Below are positions 1 to 12,800 of a DNA stretch of 64,000 bases, one piece after another (within the stretch, counting starts at the first letter, position 1; the number at the start of each line of letters is the position of its first letter). Source of the stretch: Elmis aenea (lineage: Eukaryota > Arthropoda > Insecta > Coleoptera > Elmidae); NCBI GenBank assembly GCA_947652605.1, contig OX393581.1, positions 52,599,924 through 52,663,923 of the forward strand, given 5' to 3'. A program made the position numbers and the translations under genes. Under the pieces are notes generated by a model. The model was given only the letters and a program-made list of their open reading frames with translations, had not been told where the DNA came from and ran no database searches.

Positions 1-3000
1 AACCAACAATTCCGATTACTACCGTGGAACGTTTTAATGTCACGATACGAAAAGGGTTCGTTACAAGTTTGGTATTGCGCCCACAAAAACAGGTCGCGTG
101 TGTTACTTACAGAAAATGGTGTAAGGCCTGCACAACACTATTTCAATGTTCGGTCGCTCGAAAACGTTTTGAAGAAGAAGAAAGTGGAAACCGAAATAAT
201 CCGATGGTTGGTAACGAAAAAGATTCCACAGAAAAAAGACACTTCGGATGTTCTGGTCGTCCTGGCATTTTCAAAATTGCACTGGGAAATTTGCGGCATA
301 TGTGAAAAAAGTAAGTTGGCTTCCGAAACAAGTGCCAGTGATTCAGGATCTTTATCACCAACTTTACTCAACAATATGGCTTCAGAAGCACCTGTTGCGG
401 AAACAAATGAAGCACCTGTAACCAAAACAATTCAATCACCCAATAGCAGACGAATTGAAGCAACTGTAGCCAAAATAAGTGCAGCAGAAGCACCTATCAC
501 CAAAACAATTGAAGCAGCCATTACCAAAATAATTGAAGCACGCAATAACAAAACAAACGAAGCTACTGTCACTACTGACACTTGCAAGGAAGTAAGTCCA
601 AATTTGGTGCCCGAGCAGCAAAACGAGATTCCCTTGAACGAATTGGAAAAACCCCGAAAAATGATCGTGTATTACATCAAAAGAATCTTTCCGAAAATCA
701 AATTAAAAAGCGAAGAAAACATCGTGGACCTACATTCGGCAGAATCTCTTGCGAGCGAAGAGAGCCATCCTTCCTTAAACATTAAAAACAAACAAATCAT
801 GTGGGTGCCCTTACCTGCCGTGGGGCCCTCATATAAATGGCGAGTAATTTGCCTTGTAGGCCCCTTCACATACCTATCGCTTACACGCAATAATTACACG
901 ATTCAACGAGCCGATTTGATTATAGCCACAAACATCTCTAAATTCAAAAATATGACGATCACCTTAAGGTCCGACGAGTTACGTAGAAATTACAGTCACG
1001 AGGATTTCGGAATATATTGCGTCCCTAATATAATTGATAAGGTTTTCGTAGGGCCCTATTCGGAAGCGGAAGAACACGATTTAGAAAATCTTAGCTACGT
1101 CAATAACGTCTTGGTTAACACTGATATATACAACCAGGTCCGCGGTAAAGCACACACAGGAAACGGTTTGTGGTTTTTTGAAGATTTATCCGCGGATGCT
1201 ACAGCCGGTGATGAAGATGTTGAGATTGTGTCAGACGAACCGGAACTGATTGATTTAACTGAAAATGATAGTGACAATGAGAGTAGCAATAATTCGAAGG
1301 GGGTTGATAAGGAAGGCCCAAAACTCCCGAGCAAACCATCTTCCCGTTTGATAATACAGAATGGAAAGGTTCTCGGATTGGAAAATTACATAAGTTGGTT
1401 AAATCTGCAGAGTTTGAAGGTTCAAAACCAGAAGATTAATTCTTTAAAGAAGCCAAGTGCAAAAGATGATGATATCTCCAGTTCTGTACAAGAAGAAATA
1501 CAAATTGATGTCGATCCATACGAAGCACAGTTCGCCCCTGATCCACTCTCGACGGAAAATGACGTAACCAGCACCATGAAAAATAACAGATCTGCAGAGC
1601 CACAGACTTTTAATGGTACGAAACGTAAAAGTACTGATTCGGCATCGTCTGGTCCAAAGGCCAAAAAATCCTCTCACAGCAAAGCGAAGAAACCCAATCA
1701 AAAGCCGGAAGCACCAGAAACCTCCACAACAAAACTGCAGGAACCTGAGCAAAATAAAGGCAGATTTACAAAACCGAAGCCATTCGAGGCAAGTTTGACG
1801 AAGAAATTTCTTCTTTTAAAGGATAAATCATATGAACAAAATAGTACGGATTTTATTCGTTATCTACTGACAACGCCATCTAGTGACAGTACAAAAGTTT
1901 TTGAAAAATACCGTACCAGCAATTGTCAATATTTGATTAGCAATGTACCGAACTTCGGTTACATAAAAGTCTACGTGTGCCCTTATACGAAAAAAGTGAG
2001 TCTGATGTGTCCGTTGTCCAAAAAATTTCTTCAGTTTATGAACATGGCGACCGCTGTAACTGCACTAGAAAAGTAAGTAGGACTTGATTTAAATAAAGTA
2101 TGTCATTTGATTTTTTTTTTTTTTTCAGGGACATTGCCAAAGTAGTTTTTCCTGTCCCAGGGACTTTTGCAATTCATTTGTTTGTTTTTGAAAGTATAGA
2201 CCTTAGGGATTCAAGACCTTTGGATAATTCTATGCTACAAGGACATTATGTAAGTATCCCTAAAATTTTCATATTCTAATTTAAAATACTTTATAATTTT
2301 AATTCCTAAAATTAGGTACAATTTACATTTTTTTGAAATGTTTGGTTTTTTGTTTTACACAATATTACTTAAGTATTCCCAAAATTATGCTCATCATTTT
2401 TTGTTATTCTAAAAATAATTTAACTGAAATTTTGATGAAAAAAATAGACTAAACTTTAAAACAGTTTAAAGTTTTCGGGTTTTTAAATTTTATACTTTAC
2501 TTTAATATTTTGAAAATACTGCTTATTGTTGTATAAACATTCTTTGTTTTTTTTAACTTTTAAAAAACTTCAACTTCATTTATCTTCGTTTGTTTTAACA
2601 TGCATTTTGTGTCTTATGTAGCATCCACGCATCTAATAGCATTGCTGCAGTTGTTCATTTATCTTTCTTTTGTTTCAGGCTGTCGGATTATTCGGATGTT
2701 TCAACATTTTAAACACTTCTGCCGGTGAATGGAAGGCGTTTGGTATACCTGATACAGAAGTCTACAGGATATTGAAGCACAAAACCCGAAGAATAATTCA
2801 TCACTATGCCACTACGCTCGGGGAACTCTTGTTATCTAAAACCGAAATCGAGCATTTGAAAAAAACAAGTTGCATATTAGATAAATCTCTGATAAAGGTA
2901 AATTGATAATTACAAAATAATAATCAGTTTTTTGTTTGGTAATTGCTATTGGTTGTAATCTAAAAAAAAGTTTGAAAAGCATTTGAATAACGTAGTGTGT

Positions 3001-4771
3001 TTGGTGGTTTGCTTTTCAAAATTTTTAGTTTGTATGAAATATACAGGGTGTCCCAAATTCGAGGTTCAACTTAGAGATCTTGCTTACTTTAAAAGCTACA
3101 TTGGGTCAAAGTTTAACTTAGCGCTTGGTGTTTATTTTTTTAAATCAGATCGCCCCCACCCCACGAAATTATTTTGAATAAGGGTAAAAACTTTCACCAA
3201 TAGTTTCCAATTAGGTAAAGGAACACATAAGTACATATTATATTTAGCAATATTACAAAAAAGTAATAATATAGATACAAAAACAAAATTCACATAAATT
3301 TCAAAAAAGTAACACCATATTTCAGCCTAAAATTTAAAGAAAAAAACAGAAAAACGTTGATGCTTTAAATTTATATATTTGCTGCCTGTTTTCACGAACA
3401 AAAAGCGAACATTACTGTGAATTTCCTCAAAGGCACTTTGCCTTGCCTAGACGCGACTCCAAATATAATTAAATTATTTTAATTTTTACCCCATTTGGGT
3501 ATTTGGGTAGACTAAAAGTGCCGCCCAAAAAAAGTGCCGCCCCCCCAGCTAAGCCACTGCCCTGTATATGTCTTAAACAGTGTATGTAACATGGTTTTTT
3601 TTTCCAGGCCAAAGAAGTCATCCAACAAGAAAAGACAACTGATTTGAAGCTTACCAAGATTAAGGTGCTTTTAGAGTTGAAAAAAGCTAGAAATTTAACC
3701 AGATATATAACACTAATGAACAGTTTGCCGGTCGATGATCAGATGACGGCCAGTTCGCGTCTGCACAATATTCTGTACAGCAGTAATCATCATACTGCGT
3801 CCTTTGATAGAAGTCCAAATAGCCTCGGCATCAGCAGTCCGAAATCTTCACAATATGCGACGATAGAACCAGTGCCCTCGCCGAATTCCCATCCCGAACC
3901 ACCGCCCGCCAGCGTCTCTCCACAGCTCAACAAAGATTTAAAAGACCAATTCAGTAATACACGAGAACTGACGCACGACATCATCAAGAGAATCCATTCG
4001 ATTCGTGACAAATTTAGACACCACAAACCAGGCGATGATTTGACGGACAATAGTGCCGGCGAGACACCCATGAACGTTGAGAGACCCGCCGGTAATGAGC
4101 CTCCTCTACCCGGCGTCATCGGCTCTTCGAGTAAGTCAGAGTTCCTTTTAAAAACCGACACCATATTCGCCGAATTGCCAGCCGTGGAGGCGCAAAACAA
4201 ACTCAGTCACGTGAAAGACTGGCAGATGTTAAAGTCCGGGGACGGAAAGCTCATGCTGCAAATCGTCAAACCGACGAAAGACATGATCGAAAAATTGAAA
4301 CTCAAAACCAACGATATCGTTTTAAAAAAAATACCGGTTCCTAACGCCCAGTTTAAACCCCCCCAGACCGTTCTTAGAAATAATCTCGTGAACCAGGGCG
4401 AGGCTACGGTGTCTTCTAATGGTTCGCCCAGAAAGATCTTGCCTTGGGGATCTTCTCGCGTCCGGAAAGTGTCGGGTGTGAACGCGGCTAATAGTGTCGA
4501 GTCTTTGCCTAAAGCGATTTTGCCTAAAAGTACGTCTTCAACCCCGGTCCAACAACCAACGACGTTGGTAGCTATCAAACCATCGTTTGTTTTAAGCACC
4601 AGTCCGTCGACTATACCATCAAACATTATCACCACGGACAGCAATTCCCTCTTAAACCATAAACTTGTAGGAGTCGTCAATAGCAGTGGAGGTGTTAAAA
4701 TCGTCCCAGTAAGTGTTAATTCTGCTACAAATGTAACTCATACCAAAAGTGATGCAAAAAAATCCCCGTAA
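1..4771 (+). CDS. Unrecognised large Ser/Lys-rich protein, 3' four exons (5' end uncertain)
   Basis: Coding exons read as <1..2072, 2129..2249, 2679..2897 and 3608..4771 (TAA stop). Every junction is GT-AG with a pyrimidine tract, and the phases agree: the split Lys codon at 2071-2072/2129 restores frame and the other junctions are phase 0. From the first in-frame ATG (37) the product is about 1,179 aa, but the frame is open to the left edge, so 37 may not be the true start. A block around residues 255-345 (WVPLPAVGPSYKWR, later KVFVGPY) looks folded. It is followed by an acidic/Asn-Ser stretch and then a Lys-rich basic region near 525-560. Exons 2-3 encode a hydrophobic, conserved-looking segment, and exon 4 a Ser/Pro/Thr-rich tail. 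No signal peptide or membrane segment is evident, so a nuclear regulatory protein is likely. I considered the conserved domain of MGA-type proteins but could not establish it. Function unknown; gene structure confident. Confidence 0.72.
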
Positions 4772-4774
4772 AGA

Positions 4775-4780
4775 ATAAAT
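4775..4780 (+). other. Possible polyadenylation signal
   Basis: AATAAA lies four bases after the stop of the unrecognised gene. It would give an almost UTR-less message, so the second AATAAA at 5030-5035 is a more ordinary candidate. Which is used cannot be told from sequence. Confidence 0.3.
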
Positions 4781-5409
4781 GTGCTGAGTGTTTAAAAAAA
4801 AATGTTCCGTCAACTTTGATGTTGATCTTGAAAGATAACTTAAAGCAAACTGGGCCACTGAAAATGGGGTAATAATTATTTTGCTACTCCTAGGCCAAAA
4901 AGTGATTAATTACCAAATAATTTTGTTCCAAACGAGCTTCAACTTTTTTTTTTTTTTGCCCAAGTAGCAATGAACTGCTAGCAAGCAAAACATGTTGTGG
5001 CTAAAATGTATAAATGTGTTTTTTTTTTAAATAAAATCACGAACCGCTGCATTGTGGATGAGGGATCTGTTTCGATTTAAAAGTTTAGGTACATGTTAAA
5101 ATCTATTGCAAGGTAAAGATATGGAGAAATTAGCAAAAATTTGCTTGTAATTACGCTTAATCTTTTGTGATATTCAGATTGAAAAATGCATGGTTATTTT
5201 GTTAACAAAATAAAATTTTCCAATTTTTATTTTGTTTAACTTTTGTTTTAGTTTCGAAAATAAAAATCTGACTTTTTGAGTATTGTGATAATTTTACATG
5301 CCCCATTGCTAATTTAACCAAGTTTTTATCTTGTATCTTATGCATTCTAGGCCGAATTTTGTTGTAGGTACACCCTGTCCACAGCAATTTTGAACTTTTA
5401 TTTTGCTGT

Positions 5410-5560
5410 GTTTTTCCAGTGTCGTCTTTCCAATTCCCAATCTCTACAGGTCTCAATCTGCCTAGTCTTCTTTCTCTCTCCTTCTGAGTCTATTCCTTCT
5501 CTCCAACACTGTCTGGGCCTTCCCCCCTTCCGTCTCTCTTGTGGATGCAATAGAAATAAT
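5410..5560 (-). pseudogene. LINE reverse-transcriptase C-terminal tail fragment
   Basis: The minus strand translates to a basic tail containing RRKGGRPRQCWREGID followed by a Lys/Arg/Trp-rich end. This matches the usual C-terminus of non-LTR retrotransposon polyproteins (GRPRxxWxxGID pattern). No RT core is attached, so this is a 5'-truncated relic. It is flanked upstream by a partial GTACACCCTG motif (about 5367-5378). Confidence 0.5.
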
Positions 5561-8083
5561 TTTTTGTCTCTTTTAATTTTATTTTTATTATCATTACAAA
5601 ACGTGTGTCTGATGATAAACTTTAAAAACAAAAATTTTGGGTTGTGAATATTTCGAAAATGGATTTCAAATGTGTTGTAAATAAGTTGTTAAAAAAATTG
5701 GAAAAAGTCTTAATTTTTGTTATTTAAAATACCATTAGTATTTTAATTAATTTTTACATAAAAAATTAATTAAATTAAAAATTAATGTATTTAAGAAAAT
5801 ATTTTTAATTTTGAAAAAAATTTTAATTCATGGTATTTTAAAAAGTTTAGCGTTTTTTGTGTATGAGGGTACCATCCAACATGTTAAGTTGTTTTTGTAA
5901 TCTTTTATTTTTAAATTATTTACACACGTATTGTATTGATCATAAGTGAGGCAAACAATGGAGAAAAAATTGAGAAAATATTATTGTAAAGGTACTGTAA
6001 TTTTACAAAATGTAGCAATATTAAAATATTTATTACAGGAACTGATTGTAAAGCATTTTAGTAATATTACAAATGAAATATTGCTTCAAATTGTAATTTA
6101 TTGTTTCAGTGGCATTGGAGATTAGTTTGAAACGAATTGGATAAGGTTAATGCTGTTGTTACTATTCAAAGTGTACAATTCAAAGTTTAATCAATTTTGT
6201 TGTATTCGAATATGTTATGTTGTTTAAAAGTGTTTAAGTTTAATTCACATAGGATAAAGTGTAAATATAGGCTTATATTTTGACTAAAGTTATCATAATT
6301 TAATGTACAAAGTATTGTAATATTATAGTACAATTTAATGTATTGTTGTTATGTTAACATGATTAACCAGTTTGGGTTAATTTATTTCACAGATATTGTA
6401 AATATTCTGGTATGATTTTCATTTTAATGCCACAATGTACTAGGTACATGTGTTAAAAATGTGTGTTTATTTGATTAATAGCACTTGCCCCTGAGAAGCT
6501 TAGGGCTAAAACTGAGAGCCCCAAAAATCATAAAGGCCTTTAGCTCTTGATAAAAAGCTTAATTTAGCTTCATAATATATTATTTATTTTAAAAGTTTAA
6601 ATTATGTTTAGGGAGAAGGGCAAAAATATGAAGGCACGCCACTGACCTAAAAATTAAGTACACCAAAAAGTTTGAACTGTGGGCTTTGTGTTATCCAAAA
6701 AACAATGTGCTTTAATATTGTTAAATATTATAACATTATTTATACTTTATGAAATTAATACTTCATTTAATTAATTGCAAATGGTGCAGAAAATATCTGT
6801 TGAGAGTAAATAATAGTAATTGACTGAATAATACCTTAAGACTAGTAAAAAAAATTGTATTACAACAGCATTCCCAAAATTACTGGTTGTATTGACTTAA
6901 AGCTATTGTAAATATGTAAAAAATTCCTTATTTATTTGGCTTTAATTTTGTAGTCCAAGAAATTTCTTTTAATTTGGAGGTGATGTTATTTTGTTAAAAG
7001 CAATTTTCTAAATCAATAAATTTTCATTTTGTAACCTTCTAAACTGTACTTTGTGTAATTACTGGTAATTTCATCAAAATTAAATTAAGTATTAAAATGT
7101 ATATTCCAGACTACACAATATTTGTGTATTTATATTTGTGATAATAGTTGTATGTGTATTAAATAAATCTAATTTGGTACTAATTAGTTCTTTTTTTGGT
7201 CATGTAACCCATGATTTTGTGGCTATTAAAAAGAGATTAGGTGCAGATAAAAATAAAAACACAGGTGACATATCTGTGTGAATAATTGTACAAAGGGTTA
7301 ATTTTCGAAACGCGATGTTTACCACCAGTGGTGGCGTGATTTAAAACTTTATGGGGGGCACGAATCATTTATTATCAAACGCCGGTTAAAATGGCAAGAA
7401 AAATACTGCAATTTGGAACGCATGTAAAAATGTACAGTACGACAATAATAAAAAATTTAATATTTTAAAATAAGGAGAAGAATTTTGTCTTTGTAAAAAG
7501 TTACGGTGTAAATGCTTTTTTTTTCTATTCCATTAAGTTTGTTCATGCGTTTTTAATTCATTATTTTTAATTAAATTTATCATTGCTATTTAAAATGGTG
7601 CCACAGACAACTCAACTTTCAAATTAAATACATTTTGTTTTGAGGAAAACTTTAAAAATCCCAAGATCTTTTTATGGCATAAGCTATGCCATTGCTCCAA
7701 AACAAGTTGTTTATTTAAGATCAGGATCGGATTAAGGCGATTTTGCTGGGTATAGTTGACGGTGCTATAGCAGGGGAGTGGTGACGAATGACGATTGATG
7801 TCGAAAAACTTTGTGTAAGAAAAACTAATTTGTAATTCTCTTATTAATACAATAAAATCAGTATTAGGTCTTATAACAGCAGTGACATGTATTTGATAGT
7901 ATTATTCGTAAAAAGGTTTACTAAAATAGTTTGTTATTGTGAAAGTTGAGTGGTGACTCATACAATGGAGGAGAAACATCAGCACATAAATCAGTACCAG
8001 ATTTTTGTATACATAATTTTTTTAAAAATCCCTTGCAGATTTTTGCAGATATACTAGCCGTTTTTATATATTTATAAATAAAT

Positions 8084-8290
8084 AAGATTGGCCCTGACGA
8101 AGATATGAGAGTCTTGAAACTGTCTTTCTACAATATATTCTTGATCAAAACAAAATACAAGTGTTTATATTTTTATAGGATTATAGGTGAATAAGATTGC
8201 CACAGACAGAGAGACGAGAGTCTTGAAATTGGTCCAACATATTTACAAGAGATCCTTTTAAAAAGATATGAGCCATTTGAAATAGGGGTA
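8084..8290 (+). repeat. Two tandem units (about 105 bp) of a dispersed repeat
   Basis: Two neighbouring units each carry AATAAGATTG, a purine-rich stretch, GAGAGTCTTGAAA and then a pyrimidine-rich segment. Similar units occur as a pair at about 36587-36760 and singly near 16830. Coding potential is nil. The family is unidentified. Confidence 0.5.
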
Positions 8291-8710
8291 TGCTAGAACG
8301 AATTTATTGGTTCCAGAACCTCATTTGTTATAACATTCCTTTGTTTTAGCATACTAGCATACATTGAAATAAATGTTTTTGGTATTTACTAGGGATAATC
8401 CATTTTAGGTCCACTCCCTAAAGTTGCCATTTGAGACAACCGTTTTAACAGGAAAAATGTAACACAAAATCAAAAATATAATTGTAAAAAAACGACACCA
8501 AATGAATTAACTGTACAGCCCTTTTTAATTGCATTTTCCAATATTGTTTTTTGTATTAAAAGGCAGTTTGTGTGGCCATTTTACACAATTTAGATAAAAT
8601 AAACAAAAATTCATTTTTAGTGCGTTTAATTTAAGTTTATTGTCGAAAATGTCCTATATTTACAACCCACGATTACACTAAACGAAAAAACAAAAAACGA
8701 ACAAATTTCC

Positions 8711-9330
8711 AAAGTAGAGTGTTGCCTCGATTGGCGACCTGTTAGACTAAAATGATAGTTTTTGTAAATTTGGCTGAAATTTTGGAAACGTTAGTAGTTA
8801 AGAAATTATATTTTGATATGTACCTGGTTATGAATATTATTACTTGAAGTGAAATGACGTTTTTTTGGAAATTTTACTCAAATTTGGCCAGTGGTTAATC
8901 TGGAAATTATATTTTGATAGTTCCTGTTTATAAATATGATTCCTTGAAGTAAAGATTTGTTGTGATCGGCGACCGTACTGACTAAAAAGGCGGTTTGGGT
9001 AAATTTTAATGAAAAATTGGCCAGCTAATAGTTTGCAATTATATTTTAATGAGTTTTTTTGTTGGAATATGGTTACTTAAAGTAAAGAGTTGCCTCCATC
9101 GGTGCCCTTACAGGCTAAAATGTTGGTTTTTGTTAATTTGCCGAAAACTTTGGCCTGTTCAGGATCTGGCAATTATATTTTGATAGCTGGATAGTTCCTG
9201 TTTATACATGTGAGTGCTTGAAGTAAAGTGTTGTATCGGGCGGCGACCTTTCGAGCTAATTTAATGATTTTTGTATATTTCAATGAAAATTTTGCATGTT
9301 TACATTCTGTAGATTGTACTTTAGTACGGT
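8711..9330 (+). repeat. Diverged tandem array, about 100-140 bp per unit
   Basis: Five degenerate units can be aligned by recurring CTTGAAGTAAAG (about 8843, 8943, 9076 and 9218, with a first unit at 8711), a GGCGACC block (8732, 8958 and 9241) and AATTATATTTTGAT. Spacing varies between 100 and 142 bases, so the array is old. It ends roughly 300 bases before the CycD start codon. Confidence 0.6.
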
Positions 9331-9569
9331 TCTGTTTACAGCAGCAGATGCTAGCACCGTAAACTGTAAAGGCAGGTAGTTGACGAGGAATACAGCAGGA
9401 GTAAAACGATGCCATAGTACCAGGTGTTCACGTGTATTCAGCGCTTGCGTATTCGTGTTAGGACTACCCTTGTTATAAACTGTTTGTTCCACAAGTTATT
9501 GTTACTTCCACGCCGCAACGGAGGGAGTGCACATAGTTTTAAGCTCAAGCCTGTTTCGATCTGCTCACG

Positions 9570-9575
9570 CACGTG
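9570..9575 (+). promoter_or_regulatory. Canonical CACGTG E-box upstream of CycD
   Basis: CACGTG sits 76 bases before the CycD ATG inside a longer inverted repeat (GCTCACGCACGTGAGC). The sequence is the Myc/Max-class bHLH-Zip consensus. Whether it lies in the promoter or the 5' UTR depends on the unmapped transcription start. The surrounding 9500-9600 segment is GC-richer than its flanks, as expected near a promoter. Confidence 0.45.
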
Positions 9576-9650
9576 AGCGGCGAGTGACAACATTTTAGTG
9601 ACAGTGATATTTACATTTACAAAAAAAAAGTTGTGGTGTTACTGGGAAAA

Positions 9651-9848
9651 ATGGAATTAATTTGCGAAGAAAATATGTCCGTGACCAAGTATGCCCAAAA
9701 GGATCCAGTGATTTTCAGGGATTCCCGGGTTATCGAAAATCTACTGAACGACGAAGTGTATTATATTCCGACCTGCAACTATTTTGAAGACATCCAGCAC
9801 GACATTGCACCGTACATGAGAAAAGTTGTTACTGTTTGGATGCAGGAG
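9651..9848 (+). CDS. CycD: CycD coding exon 1
   Basis: 66 codons from ATG to MQE, ending at a GAG|GTAATT donor in phase 0. Contains the LICEE Rb-binding motif and the start of the cyclin box. Confidence 0.93.
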
Positions 9849-12800
9849 GTAATTATGATTTTTTAAAAATTTTTATATAAAAATTGTAATTAAAATTACC
9901 CAAAATTGGCAAAATTTTGTTATTTTATAATCTTTTTAGAAGTGTTCTTTTTTTGTTCTGTTAGTTTTCTAAGATAGGTTTTCTTTTGTTTTGTTAATTT
10001 TGTAAAATCGTTTTCTTTTGTTTTGTTATTCTCTTTAGATATGTCCTTTTTTTGTTTTGTTATAGTCTCCTTAGACTAGTTTAATATTTTTTGGAAGACG
10101 ATTTATAAAACATTTACATGTATTATACTAACATTTTGGATTTTATTTGATTTAAATTTACTGTTAAAAACTGTAATTGAAAAATTAGTAAATTGAAAAA
10201 ATGTTAAGGCAAAAAATATAAACAATAAATGAATAAATATAGGCCAAAAAAATTGGTTATTTTCAAAAAATTATTGTGATTTTTTTTATAGGTATGTGAA
10301 GAACAATCATGCGAAGAACAAGTCTTACCTCTTGCCGTGAACTACATGGACCGATTCCTCTGCATCTGCCCGATCAAAAGACAACAGTTGCAACTATTAG
10401 GGGCCACTTGTTTGTTGTTGGCTTCGAAAATTCGCTCCTCAACAATTTTGAACATTGACTTGCTCTGCGCCTATACCGACTACAGCGTCACTTATGACCA
10501 TATAATGGTAAGATTTGTTTTTATTTTGATTTTTAATAATATTATTTACCTACGCAAAATTCACCACGTAAATTTGATGTACAGGGGTAGACAATTTTTG
10601 GTACATTTTCAGCACTTTGCGGGTCCCAAAGATTTCGCCAGTATCCGGGGAACCCCCTGCGTGCAAAATTATGAGCTTGACCTTTATTAATCTTAATAAA
10701 AACTGGAAAAAATCGGGAATTTTATCTTTTAAAATTGTTGTTATATTTTACCATTTGTTTAATTAAGACAATAACAAGAATTACGCCAAGAAAAGATATC
10801 TCTATTATTTTTTGCATGAACTCGCGCGTCATAATTCGACAATATTGACTGTAAAAAACACACAAAAAAGTTTAATACAATTACATAATTTTTATTAAGG
10901 AAATAATTTTATTGTACCTAAGTATGTGTTAAGAAATAATACTTCGAATTTCGTATGGCCATGAAGCGACTGCGCGATATGTTGCTGGCATACGTATAAC
11001 GTCATATGTGTGCTCACTGGTCACTGACCAACTTTTTTTTTGTGATTGTATTTTTGAAAAACATCAAATAATCGTATTTAAGCCTGCATTCGTTTGTTTT
11101 GGTTATTTTCTTATGGCTTACTACCGACTAATTGGCGATATCCTTTTCTTATTGTAGTGGGTCGTGACCGACTCCTTTGCATGCACGGGGGCGACTTTAA
11201 ATAATAAAAAAAATGTCATAATTGCGGTAAAATGATGATCTAGATATCCGGGAAAAGGATTCAAGGTGGCTGACCACCCCTCGTGGACACCTAAAAGTTT
11301 AATTTGTGGTTAAGACGTCCCCGCTTTGCGGAAGAAAACAATCTTTTGTAATAATCTTAGTTTGAATAGAAGGCACGGGCCAGGTAAAGATCTTTGATAA
11401 GGCCAATGCCGGATGCGACATCATGTTGTCATAATGTCATAAGCGGTGTCGTCCGTGTCTCTTCCTAAATTAGCGCATATCCTGCGATTTAATTGTTTGA
11501 GAGGATAATCAGCCCCTTATTCTAGGTAAGTCGTAAACTACCCCTTTAGGACGAATAAGCAATCTTCTATGCTAGTAACATGTTATATTTAATTGAAAAG
11601 CCAAGTGTGAACGTGGTTTAACATCCTTAATCGGTTATGCAAATTCGTGCAGTTTTGAATTTGACAATAATTTGCGTTAACAAGACAAACCTTTAAATGT
11701 TTATCATAAAATGTTGACTACTTCCGATTAGCGTGGAAAAAAATACAGGTTGATGCAGCTTAAGGTGTGTGTTGTGTAACTTTGTTGGAATGGATGAGTA
11801 GGTGGGAATATGAAACAAAAATGTCTGTATAAACTTCGTGTGGTTTTTTTTTTGGCACAGGATGTGTTGATTATTCATATCGGTACTTAAAAGTCCCTAT
11901 TTTGTTTGTTTTTTGTATCCGTTTAAATGTTAACCCAAGTTCTTCAGACCTTTAACATCAGTGGAAGTATTTCTCGTTCCTAAATGAGGTTCATTTTTGA
12001 TTTTGTGTTAATTTTCCTAGAAAAGGTTTGTTGGTAAAAAGGGCATGCTCTATGGCCCTATTGGAAATGATGGTTCGCTTACAAATTCTCAAAAATAAAT
12101 GAGTTTCTTCTTTTTAGTCGGACTCTCTTGCAGATTTATACGTGCCACTGGCCAGTTACTTCGGAAAAATAGGGGAAAAACTGAAAAGTTGATAATAAGG
12201 GTAATTTTTGCGATCGCGTTGGCCATGAAACCGTCAGAGATAAGATTGAAATTCTTCTATTTACCAATTCGAGCATCCTTTGCAATTAAAATGGTGCAAA
12301 GTTTTTGAAAAAATCTCGAACGGTTCCGGAGAAAAACGAGGCCCTTGTTAAAACGGTTTTCCCTATTTTAAACGCCTATGCAAGTCGCATAGATTTAGTT
12401 ATACAACTTCTCAAATGATAGCGCTTTTGCAGGTGTTTCGTTTTTGACGTTTTTCTCCGGAACCGTTTCAGATTTTTTCAAAAACTTTGCACCATTTTAC
12501 TTACAAAGGATGCGCTAATTGGTAAATAGAAGAATTTCGATTTTATCTCTGCCGGTTTCGTGGCCAACGCGATCGCAAAAATTACTTTTGCCATTCAACT
12601 TTTCAGTTTTTCCCCTATTTTCCCGAAGGAACTGGCCAGTGGCACGTATAACTCTGCAAAAGATTTAGTTTTGATGTAACAAACTCAGCGTTGATCAGAT
12701 TCTAGCGACAATATATCGTGACCCTTTAATTAATACCAAACCATTAATTATTGAGACGTATCGAATCTGCTCCTATTTATTGAAAATTTGTTAACCTTTA

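Larger units (their letters stand above)
4772..8700. other. 3' UTR/intergenic stretch, AT-rich, no gene seen
   Basis: No exon-like ORF was found. The stretch holds candidate poly(A) signals (AATAAA at 5030 and near 7161), an antisense LINE tail (about 5410-5560), GCCACTG/CAGTGG tips near 6640 and 7325 like the ends of small hAT-type elements, and a tandem pair of a dispersed repeat (8084-8290). Part of it may be 3' UTR of the upstream gene. Confidence 0.5.

Noticed and set aside
4207..4680. 157-codon minus-strand ORF
   Set aside because: Shadow of the last exon of the unrecognised gene, whose splice phases support the plus strand.
10508..10690. Read-through of CycD exon 2 into an ORF continuing to 10690
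   Set aside because: The conserved cyclin fold continues at 21875 after a clear donor at 10508; the read-through residues are not cyclin-like.
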